From CAZYBO01 sp964645205 (lineage in GTDB: Bacteria > Pseudomonadota > Alphaproteobacteria > Rickettsiales > SXRF01), in the NCBI GenBank assembly GCA_964645205.1, contig CAZYBO010000001.1:248001-312000 (forward strand): 64,000 nt of DNA, written 5' to 3'. Shown here piece by piece: positions 42,084-49,562 of this stretch. Within the stretch, counting starts at the first letter, position 1; each line of letters begins with the position of its first letter. A program made the position numbers and the translations under genes. The notes beneath the pieces were generated by a model, which saw only the letters and a program-made list of their open reading frames with translations, was not told where the DNA came from and searched no databases.

Positions 42084-43965
42084 GACGTTTCCTACAATGC
42101 AGTACGCAGGAAGTGATTCCCGCCAGTCCGATCAGCAGGAATCCTCCCCAAATGAATTTAACCATCGGCACATAATAGACGCGTACCATCGTATGTCCAC
42201 TCTCTAAAGCGGTATCGCCGAGCACGGCGTAAATATCCGACCAAGGTGTGGAGTAAATCGCCGCTTCGCTGGTGCCGTTGTTGCGGATGTCGTAGGTGCG
42301 GTGCTCGGGAAACAGTTCCCCGGCGCTATTGCCGTTTGCATCGGACACGTTGAACCTGCCGATTCGCGCATCATAATTATCGCCGCGAGAGGCCTTTTCT
42401 TCCACGAACAAAAGGGTATGGTTGCCGATGGAAAGCCTTTCGCCGGGCGCCATGGTGCGTTCGCTTTCCTCCTTCCACAGGCTGACGGAGGTGATTCCCG
42501 CAACCAGCACGGCTACCCCCATATGCCCCATGAAGGTAGGCCATGTGTTTGCGCTGCGCCTTCCTGCGACCCAACGAACGCTCGATGCCGCCAGCCACAT
42601 CGAAAGCCCGAAGCCGAGCGCGGCAAGCGCGGCATCGCTTTTCGCCAGCGCCAGCGTAATGAACCCGGCGGCGAGCGCTGCTATCCACGCATGGCGCGAT
42701 TGACGGAATGCCAGTGCAGGGTTGGCATGCTGCCATGGCATGAAGGGGGCAAGTCCGGCCATCAGCAACGGCAAGGCCATCAGTGGGATAAAGGTGGCGT
42801 TGAAATAGGGTGCGCCGACGGACAGTTTAGTGCCGAACAATCCATCAGCCAGCAGGGGATAAACAGTGCCGAGCAACACCGTTGCGCAGGCGGTGAGGAT
42901 GAACAGGTTGTTTACGACGATGACGCCCTCGCGCGATGCGGGCAGCATCTCACCCTGCGATTCCAGCCGTGGCGCGCGAAGGGCATAAAGCAGCAACGCG
43001 CCGCCGACGGTGGCGGCGATATAAGCGAGGATAAATAAACCACGCGCCGGGTCGCTGGCGAAACTATGCACCGAAGTGAGCGCGCCGGAGCGCACGAGAA
43101 ACGTTCCCAGCATGCTCATGGCGAAGGTTAGGATGGCGAGCAGGATCACCCACGATTGCAGCAGCCCGCGTTTTTTCAGCACGATATTGGAATGCAGCAG
43201 CGCCGTGCCCGCCAGCCATGGCAGCAGCGAGGCGTTTTCCACCGGGTCCCAGAACCACCAGCCGCCCCAGCCAAGCTCGCGGTATGCCCACCAGCTACCC
43301 AGACCGATGCCAAGTGTAAGCGCACCCCACGATGCCATGATCCAGCCATGCGCCGCCTGCGCCCAACTGCGCCCGGCCTCACCGCGCAGAAGCGCAGCCA
43401 CTGCCAGCGAAAACACGATGGAAAATCCGACATAGCCGACATAAAGCAGGGGAGGGTGTATCGCCAACCCAATATCCTGCAACAACGGGTTAAGCGCCTG
43501 CCCGTCCATCGGCGGAGGGAACTGGCGGGCAAACGGGTTGGAAGTGAACAGGATAAACAGCAGCACGCCCGCCGCGATCAGTGCCTGCGTTGCGGTGGCT
43601 AAATATTTTGTCTGCGTATCCAGCCTGCCGCTTGCGCTCAGGATCGCGCCGAACGTTGAAATCACCAGCAGCCACAGCAGCATCGATCCTTCATGGTTTC
43701 CCCATGTGCCTGCGATTTTGTAGATGATCGGAAGCGACAGGTTGGAATGCCGCGCGACATTTTCAACACTGAAATCCGAATCGATCCGCAGTACCATCAG
43801 CGCCGCAAATGCCGAGGCCGCCAGCAACGCCTGCATCGCCGCCGCAAGTTTCAGGCAGGGTGCGATCCATGCGCGCAGGCCGGGGCGGGGGAGCAGGTAA
43901 GCGCCCTGAAACAGCGCGAGCGCAAGCGCGACTATAAGCAGGAATAAGCCGGATTCTGCGGTCAT
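42064..43965 (-). CDS. ccmF: Cytochrome c heme lyase subunit CcmF
   Basis: Central membrane subunit of the heme-ligation complex, 633 residues with about fifteen spans. The tryptophan-rich WWD domain GWGGWWFWDPVENASLLPW and its flanking histidines are intact. The C-terminal periplasmic domain starts around 'SLWKEESERTMAPGE'. It overlaps ccmE by 4 bases. Together with CcmH/CcmI it attaches heme delivered by CcmE. Confidence 0.96.
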   Translation of the reverse strand: MTAESGLFLLIVALALALFQGAYLLPRPGLRAWIAPCLKLAAAMQALLAASAFAALMVLRIDSDFSVENVARHSNLSLPIIYKIAGTWGNHEGSMLLWLLVISTFGAILSASGRLDTQTKYLATATQALIAAGVLLFILFTSNPFARQFPPPMDGQALNPLLQDIGLAIHPPLLYVGYVGFSIVFSLAVAALLRGEAGRSWAQAAHGWIMASWGALTLGIGLGSWWAYRELGWGGWWFWDPVENASLLPWLAGTALLHSNIVLKKRGLLQSWVILLAILTFAMSMLGTFLVRSGALTSVHSFASDPARGLFILAYIAATVGGALLLYALRAPRLESQGEMLPASREGVIVVNNLFILTACATVLLGTVYPLLADGLFGTKLSVGAPYFNATFIPLMALPLLMAGLAPFMPWQHANPALAFRQSRHAWIAALAAGFITLALAKSDAALAALGFGLSMWLAASSVRWVAGRRSANTWPTFMGHMGVAVLVAGITSVSLWKEESERTMAPGERLSIGNHTLLFVEEKASRGDNYDARIGRFNVSDANGNSAGELFPEHRTYDIRNNGTSEAAIYSTPWSDIYAVLGDTALESGHTMVRVYYVPMVKFIWGGFLLIGLAGITSCVLHCRKRHEQSAL

Positions 43966-44399
43966 TCCTTTTGTTCCTGCCAGCGTCCGGTACGTTTCAG
44001 CGCATCCACCACTTCTTTGGGCATGTAGTTTTCATCGTGTTTGGTCAGCAGCTGCGACGCCCGCAAATGCGTTTTGTCGATCAGGGTGCCTTCCACCACC
44101 GCCCCTTGCCCTTCGCGGAAGAGGGCGGGCGGCATGCCTTTGAAGCTGACTTTTACCGAGGACTGGCCGTCCGTAATCACGAATTCCAGCGTTTCGCCGT
44201 CGCGTTTTATGCTGCCGTTTTCCACCAGCCCGCCTACGCGGATGCGTTGCGAAGGCGCGGTAGGCTGCGCGGCGATGTCGCTCGGGCTATAGAAAAAGAC
44301 GAGGTTATCCTTGAACGAGCGCAACGTCAGCACCACCGAAAGGCACAGGAAAATCATGCTGACGGCGACAAAAATCAGCCGTTGGTGCTTGGGTTTCAT
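43962..44399 (-). CDS. ccmE: Heme chaperone CcmE
   Basis: Periplasmic heme chaperone with covalently bound heme; 145 residues. It has one N-terminal membrane anchor (LIFVAVSMIFLCLSVVL), an OB-fold (RIRVGGLVENGSI, 'FVITDGQSSVKV') and the heme-binding His region TKHDENYMP. It overlaps ccmD and ccmF by 4 bases each. Confidence 0.95.
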   Translation of the reverse strand: MKPKHQRLIFVAVSMIFLCLSVVLTLRSFKDNLVFFYSPSDIAAQPTAPSQRIRVGGLVENGSIKRDGETLEFVITDGQSSVKVSFKGMPPALFREGQGAVVEGTLIDKTHLRASQLLTKHDENYMPKEVVDALKRTGRWQEQKE

Positions 44400-44575
44400 G
44401 AGGAAAAGGTGGATTCAGGCGGGCTTTTTAACGATTCCAGCGCATTTTTCGCCTTTTTCAGGGAATAAAGGCTGGAAACGCCCATATATAATAGGGCAAC
44501 CAGGGCTATGCTATAAGACGGCCACACATAGGCCGCATAGCCTCCCATCGCAAAAAAATCTGTTAACTTTTCCAT
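44396..44575 (-). CDS. ccmD: Small membrane protein CcmD
   Basis: Helper for release of holo-CcmE from the CcmABC transporter. 59 residues from ATG 44575 with one span (SIALVALLYMGVSSLYSL) preceded by the 'GGYAAYVWPSY' motif of CcmD. A longer frame to 44692 exists but has no ccmD character. ccmA, ccmB and ccmC are not in the window, so the maturation genes are split. Confidence 0.82.
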   Translation of the reverse strand: MEKLTDFFAMGGYAAYVWPSYSIALVALLYMGVSSLYSLKKAKNALESLKSPPESTFSS

Positions 44576-44663
44576 GGTATCATGCCAAAATCGTGAAGAA
44601 TTTACGGGATTAAACCGTGCGTATAGTGTACTGTCAAGGAAGCAGAAAAAGATAACGATATTC

Positions 44664-45386
44664 ATGCAAAATACCGAGACCATTCCTGCCAATTACCAGA
44701 GCATCGCTGAGAAAGTCCGCAGCGGTGAATTCTTCCGCGAATCCCGCGCCATGTATGACCTAACCGTGCACGATCCCATGGCCGAGCGCTATCTCTATGT
44801 GCTCATCACCGGCATGGCGGCATCCGTATTCATGATTTCGATCGTAGCCGTGCAGTCGCTTTACCCGTTGGAAACCGCCGTGCCTTTCATCGTCGGCGCC
44901 AACGATCTTTCCGAGGAAATGCCTACGATCAAAAGCCTGCTCGCTTATGAAGGCGAGAATATCGACGTCGCGATGACGCGTTTCATGGCCAACAACTACA
45001 CTCAATTCCGTGAGGAATATGAAATAGGTACCTTCGAGCGTAATGCCAACGGTGTAAAATCGCAAAGCTCCCCGGAAGTACTGGCCGAATTCGATAAATT
45101 CATAGACCCTGCTAATCCCTCAAGCCCCATCGCTCTCTACCAGCGCCACTCCAAGCGCAGTATCGAGATTTCTGAAACCCGCCCGTCGCGTAATCAGGAA
45201 AACGCCATGGAAGTAGTGTTCGAGGCCAAGGTGGAGGGGAACGGGCAGGTAAAAAAAACCCGCTGGCAAGCAAATATCGCTTTTAACTACAGTGGCATTA
45301 CGTTAGATGAAGAGACTGGGAAAGTTAAACCGGTCACTTTTGTGGTAACCCAATATCGCACGAAGCGACTTCAGGATTTACAATGA
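44664..45386 (+). CDS. virB8: Type IV secretion inner-membrane protein VirB8
   Basis: Bitopic component of the T4SS inner-membrane complex. 240 residues from ATG 44664 (the frame reaches back to 44574 without support). One membrane span near residues 45-67 is followed by a periplasmic NTF2-like domain. 'YTQFREEYE' and 'KTRWQANIAFNY' fit the rickettsial-type VirB8. It is divergent from ccmD across about 88 bases and overlaps virB9 by 4 bases. No other vir gene is in the window. Confidence 0.85.
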   Translation: MQNTETIPANYQSIAEKVRSGEFFRESRAMYDLTVHDPMAERYLYVLITGMAASVFMISIVAVQSLYPLETAVPFIVGANDLSEEMPTIKSLLAYEGENIDVAMTRFMANNYTQFREEYEIGTFERNANGVKSQSSPEVLAEFDKFIDPANPSSPIALYQRHSKRSIEISETRPSRNQENAMEVVFEAKVEGNGQVKKTRWQANIAFNYSGITLDEETGKVKPVTFVVTQYRTKRLQDLQ

Positions 45387-46189
45387 CACATAAAAACATC
45401 GCCCTTTCTGCATTGGTTGTAGCGCTTTTTTCACTGGTAGGTTTGCAGGCAGCTCACGCCACGCGTGAACCCCGTCCTATTCAGGTCGATCACCGCGTTC
45501 GCGTGATCATTTACCAGCCCGATCAGGTGTTCCGCTTCACCGGCCATTACCGCTACCAGTCCGCTATCGAGTTCGCGCAGGACGAAGAAATACAGACCAT
45601 ATCCATGGGCGATTCCACCGCATGGATGCTCAACCCGTCCGGCAACCGCCTCTTCCTGAAGCCCGTCGAGCAGGACGCCACTACCAACATGACGCTGATC
45701 ACCAATAAGCACGTATATCTGTTCGAGTTGCATGCGCACGATACCGATGACATCGGCGACAAGGAAATGGTGTTCATCATGCGCTTTATCTATCCCGACA
45801 GCGATGCGGCGCAGACGGTGAGCCAGTATCTCGATTCCGTCCCGATGCCCGATCTTGAGAAGGACGCGGGCAGGTATAATTTCGCCTACACCATCTCCGG
45901 TTCCGACGAAGTCGCGCCCATTCGTATCTTCGACGATGGCGAGTTCACCTACTTTGAATTCCGCGACAAGAATGCCGAACTGCCCGCATTTTTCTGGGTA
46001 GACAAGGAAGGCAATGAATCGCTGATCAACTATCGCACGCGCGGGGATTACATCGTGGTGGAGCGCGTATCCAACCGCTTTACGCTGCGTCAGGGCAACG
46101 AGATCGTCTGCGTATTCAACGAGGCCGGTTCTGCGTGGAAAAGCCGCCAGCAAATTTCCGGCCAGGTTAAACGCGTAGATGGGCGATAA
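45383..46189 (+). CDS. virB9: Type IV secretion outer-complex protein VirB9
   Basis: Periplasmic/outer-membrane core component. 268 residues with a signal peptide (cut after QAAHA). The N-terminal beta domain and C-terminal 'GRYNFAYTISGSDEVAPIRIFDDGEFTYFEF...NAELPAFFWVDKEGNESLINYR' are the CagX/VirB9 pattern. VirB7 and VirB10, which it needs for the core complex, are not adjacent. It overlaps gpsA by 11 bases, so it is transcribed with a lipid-metabolism gene. Confidence 0.88.
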   Translation: MTHKNIALSALVVALFSLVGLQAAHATREPRPIQVDHRVRVIIYQPDQVFRFTGHYRYQSAIEFAQDEEIQTISMGDSTAWMLNPSGNRLFLKPVEQDATTNMTLITNKHVYLFELHAHDTDDIGDKEMVFIMRFIYPDSDAAQTVSQYLDSVPMPDLEKDAGRYNFAYTISGSDEVAPIRIFDDGEFTYFEFRDKNAELPAFFWVDKEGNESLINYRTRGDYIVVERVSNRFTLRQGNEIVCVFNEAGSAWKSRQQISGQVKRVDGR

Positions 46190-47186
46190 TCGACACCATG
46201 TGGGTGTAGTTGGTGGCGGTGCCTGGGGGACAGCCCTCAGTATCCTCGCCAACCGCGCCGGAAGCCGCGTTACGCTGGGCACACGCAACCAGAACGTGAT
46301 CCAGTCTGTCGTCGAGCGTCGTACCAACGATATTTACCTGCCGTCCATTTTCATCGATCCCGACATCAAAGTAACCGACCGTTTCGACGAAGTCTGCCGT
46401 TGCGACGTGCTGATCCTCGCCGTGCCATCGCATACGCTCCGTACCGCATGTATTCTCGTATCCGATACGTTGGATGCCAGCGTTCCGCTGGTGCTTGCCA
46501 GCAAGGGCATAGAGCGCGGTAGCCTGATGCTGATGAGCGAGGTGGCGCAGTCCATATTACCGCGCAACCCGATCGGCATTATTTCCGGCCCCAACTTTGC
46601 CGACGAAGCGGCGCGCGGGCAGCCCACCGCCACCACCATTGCCAGCGAGCATAAGGATCTACTCGATGTGCTTATGTATGCCATCGGTGGCCGTCTGTTC
46701 CGCCCGTATCTTTGCGACGACATCATAGGCACGCAGGTCGGCGGTGCGGTGAAAAACGTGATTGCCGTCGCTTGCGGTATCGCTATGGGAAAAAACATGG
46801 GGGAAAATGCCCGCGCTGCCATCGTTACGCGCGGCTTCTCCGAGATTGTCCGTCTGGCGCTTGCCAAGGGTGGAAAACCCGAAACTCTTATGGGATTATG
46901 TGGGCTGGGCGATCTCATTCTTACCTGCAACAGCACTAAATCGCGTAACATGTCATTCGGCGTGTCCATTGGCGAGGGCAAGTCCAAGGAAGATATGCTG
47001 GCATTGCGTGGCCGTGGCGCCACCGAAGGGGTAATCGCCGCTGAATCGGTTACCAAACTCACGCGCAAGCTCAGTGTGTCCATGCCCATCTGTGAGGCGG
47101 TACACCACATTCTCTATGAAAATGCGCCCATCGATCAGGTCATCAACGGGTTGCTGGAAAGGCCGTTCGTCAGCGAATGGCGGTAA
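46179..47186 (+). CDS. gpsA: Glycerol-3-phosphate dehydrogenase [NAD(P)+] GpsA
   Basis: Reduces dihydroxyacetone phosphate to sn-glycerol 3-phosphate for phospholipids. 335 residues. Dinucleotide motif VVGGGAWGTALS, 'SGPNFADEAARG', and the catalytic Lys in 'GGAVKNVIAVACGI' are present. It overlaps virB9 by 11 bases and is followed by nadA after 7 bases. Confidence 0.96.
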   Translation: MGDNRHHVGVVGGGAWGTALSILANRAGSRVTLGTRNQNVIQSVVERRTNDIYLPSIFIDPDIKVTDRFDEVCRCDVLILAVPSHTLRTACILVSDTLDASVPLVLASKGIERGSLMLMSEVAQSILPRNPIGIISGPNFADEAARGQPTATTIASEHKDLLDVLMYAIGGRLFRPYLCDDIIGTQVGGAVKNVIAVACGIAMGKNMGENARAAIVTRGFSEIVRLALAKGGKPETLMGLCGLGDLILTCNSTKSRNMSFGVSIGEGKSKEDMLALRGRGATEGVIAAESVTKLTRKLSVSMPICEAVHHILYENAPIDQVINGLLERPFVSEWR

Positions 47187-47193
47187 TAGGTTC

Positions 47194-48138
47194 ATGGATT
47201 ACGAAATCGAAATACAGCGCCTGAAAAAGGACATGAATGCCGTCATTCTGGCGCATTATTATCAGGATGATGACATTCAGGAACTGGCCGACCATGTTGG
47301 GGATTCGCTGGAGCTGGCGCGCCGCGCAGCCGAAACGCAGGCAGATGTCATCGTATTCTGCGGTGTGAAATTCATGGCCGAGGGCGCCAAGATACTTAAC
47401 CCCGGCAAGCAGGTGCTCATCCCCGACCTGAAGGCCGGTTGTTCGCTTGAGGATTCGTGTCCGCCGGATAAATTTGCTGCGTTCAAGGCGGCGCATCCCG
47501 ACCATACGGTGGTCACTTACATTAATTGCTCGGCCGAGATCAAGGCGATGTCGGACATTATCGTAACCTCCAGCAACGCCGAGGCGATTATCCGCCAGTT
47601 GCCCGCACAGGAAAAAATCATCTTTGCGCCGGATAAATATCTGGGCGGATACCTCAATAAAAAAACCGGGCGCGACATGCTGCTGTGGAACGGCACCTGC
47701 ATGGTGCATGAGCGCTTTTCCGAACAGGAGTTGGTAAAGCTCAAAACCCGCCATCCCGCCGCGCACATCATCGCCCATCCCGAATGCCCGGAGGCGCTGC
47801 TGGCGCACGCCGCATTCATCGGTTCCACCTCGTCGCTGATCCGCTATGCGGCGGAGCGTCCAGGCGAGAGCTTCATCGTGCTCACCGAGCCGGGCATCTT
47901 CCACGAAATGCGCAAACGCTCGCCCGGTAGTACGTTCCACATGGTTCCCGGCGTAAGCGACGGCGCGTGCATCTCCTGCAACAACTGTCCTTACATGAAG
48001 CTCAACACGCTGGAAAAAATCTATCTCTGCATGAAAAACCGCACGCCGGAAATCACCCTCACGCCCGACCTAATCGCCCGCGCCAGCAAACCGCTCGACC
48101 GCATGATGGCGATGTCGAAGGCCATCGCCAGAACTTAG
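47194..48138 (+). CDS. nadA: Quinolinate synthase NadA
   Basis: [4Fe-4S] enzyme that condenses iminoaspartate with dihydroxyacetone phosphate to quinolinate, for NAD. 314 residues from ATG 47194 (a longer frame to 47074 lies inside gpsA). The cluster cysteines are visible in VFCGVKFMAEGAK, NGTCMVHERF and 'CNNCPYMKLNT'. nadB and nadC are not in the window. Confidence 0.95.
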   Translation: MDYEIEIQRLKKDMNAVILAHYYQDDDIQELADHVGDSLELARRAAETQADVIVFCGVKFMAEGAKILNPGKQVLIPDLKAGCSLEDSCPPDKFAAFKAAHPDHTVVTYINCSAEIKAMSDIIVTSSNAEAIIRQLPAQEKIIFAPDKYLGGYLNKKTGRDMLLWNGTCMVHERFSEQELVKLKTRHPAAHIIAHPECPEALLAHAAFIGSTSSLIRYAAERPGESFIVLTEPGIFHEMRKRSPGSTFHMVPGVSDGACISCNNCPYMKLNTLEKIYLCMKNRTPEITLTPDLIARASKPLDRMMAMSKAIART

Positions 48139-48143
48139 CACAC

Positions 48144-48176
48144 AAAAAAACGCCCCGCTGCTGAAGAAGCGGGGCG
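48144..48176 (-). terminator. Rho-independent terminator for the 48.2 kb gene
   Basis: Perfect 9-bp stem CGCCCCGCT / AGCGGGGCG with an 8-base loop. On the minus strand it is followed by a run of T (plus-strand A-run 48144-48150). This suits the minus gene; on the plus strand, for nadA, the tail is only TTCG. Confidence 0.85.
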
Positions 48177-48202
48177 TTCGTACACAGGAAGTCTAACAGC
48201 GA

Positions 48203-48736
48203 TTAGCGCTTGACGCCGCCCGACTGGAGCTGGAAGCCAGGAGCTGCAGCAGGGGTACGGGGTGCTACTACGGCATTATTTGCCTGCGCAGGAGTAGGGT
48301 CTTCAAACAATGCGTCATCAAGTCGTTCTTGAACAACGGAGCGCATGTATACATTCTTAATTGCTTCCGAAAGGTTAGCATTGATGTTTTTTTCGGCTGC
48401 AACTGCGGTCACTAACCCAGGTATAAAATTCTCGCTGCGCGTCAATACATGTTCGCGCAATATAGCATCTGCTGCGCCTATGGTAACAACAGTAGAATAA
48501 TCTTGTGTCCTGAGTTTTGTGGTGTCGATATCCGTATCTTTATCTGATGGAGCAGTTTTCGCACCAGCATATTTTTGACGAAGCTCATCATCTAATGTAA
48601 TTTTACGTCTAAAAGATGTGACGACATCATTCGTCATTTCGACAACGCGTGGATCATTAATTACAGCATCGTAGCTGGCCTTATTCACCGCAACCAGCGC
48701 TTCCTGCTGTGCAGTCTGTAAATCTTTTTCTGCCAT
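48203..48736 (-). CDS. Hypothetical soluble protein
   Basis: A 177-residue protein of unknown family, helical in outlook, with Ala-rich and Pro-rich C-terminal tail (NNAVVAPRTPAAAPGF). ATG 48736 is chosen because GGGAG lies about 5 bases upstream on the minus strand; an in-frame TTG at 48748 is less likely. No signal, cysteines or membrane segment. It is isolated: its own terminator lies downstream and its upstream gap (48737-48972, AT-rich, divergent from NUDIX) may hold promoters, though none is convincing. The gene body is AT-richer than its neighbours in the central part. Confidence 0.72.
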   Translation of the reverse strand: MAEKDLQTAQQEALVAVNKASYDAVINDPRVVEMTNDVVTSFRRKITLDDELRQKYAGAKTAPSDKDTDIDTTKLRTQDYSTVVTIGAADAILREHVLTRSENFIPGLVTAVAAEKNINANLSEAIKNVYMRSVVQERLDDALFEDPTPAQANNAVVAPRTPAAAPGFQLQSGGVKR

Positions 48737-48972
48737 AAAATCTCCCAACTGAGTTTATATAAAATGGATATTTAGTGGAGACATACTACATAATTTCCAT
48801 ACGAAGGAATATGAAGGTTTTGTGAAATAATTGTTACAATGCGCTTGCATAAAAAACAAAAGTAATATCAGCATATTATGCTTGTTTATGAAATATTTAT
48901 TCTAAAACGTAACAAATATGCACCCATTGGTTGTATTGTGCATTGCCCATCTATCCTCTACCACTCGGCGCT

Positions 48973-49551
48973 ATGGACATTTATACGTTGATCAAGACAA
49001 AGCTGGAACGACTTGCCATAATATCGCTGGTTGCAAGGCAGGCGGAGCCATGTAACAAGGCTGGCGTTATTCCTTTTACACGCGACGCAGAAGGCTTCCG
49101 CTACTACCTCATGAAACCGCGCGGCACCCAGCCCGAGCTGGGCGAGCCGCCTTACCAGCTCTGTAAGGGAACACGCCAATATTATACGGAAGGCGAGGGC
49201 TGGCGGGACATACGTGAACGTGATGATACCAGTGGTGCGCAGAAGGAAACGATGGCGCAGACGGCGCTACGTGAAGGTATCGAAGAACTCGGCCTTGTGC
49301 TGGATAATATCACGGCGCTTTTCGATCTCGGCCTGTATGACTTTTCGTCCGCCACTACCGGTAAGCAAAAACAGATGTGGTTGTTTGCCGCATCGGTTGC
49401 GAATATCGATGCTTTTCTCCCCGACCGTGAGATCGCGGAAACAACGGCGGCGCGCGCATGGCTTACGGCTGCGGAATTCGCGGTTGTCGGGCGCGAGGAT
49501 CACCGCTATATAGTGCAGGACATTGAAAAGAAGCTCACCTCGCATTTGTAG
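48973..49551 (+). CDS. NUDIX hydrolase
   Basis: Hydrolase of nucleoside-diphosphate-linked or other pyrophosphate substrates. 192 residues from ATG 48973; the frame back to 48931 lacks a good start. The NUDIX box core ALREGIEELGL (REUXEEXGU) is intact. It follows a longer than usual insertion after 'QLCKGTRQYY', with an acidic loop. The usual substrate classes include mutagenic nucleotides and NADH, but which applies is unknown. It is immediately followed by the yyaL-like gene and supplies coupling for its translation. Confidence 0.85.
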   Translation: MDIYTLIKTKLERLAIISLVARQAEPCNKAGVIPFTRDAEGFRYYLMKPRGTQPELGEPPYQLCKGTRQYYTEGEGWRDIRERDDTSGAQKETMAQTALREGIEELGLVLDNITALFDLGLYDFSSATTGKQKQMWLFAASVANIDAFLPDREIAETTAARAWLTAAEFAVVGREDHRYIVQDIEKKLTSHL

Positions 49552-49562
49552 GGAGAACCGCT

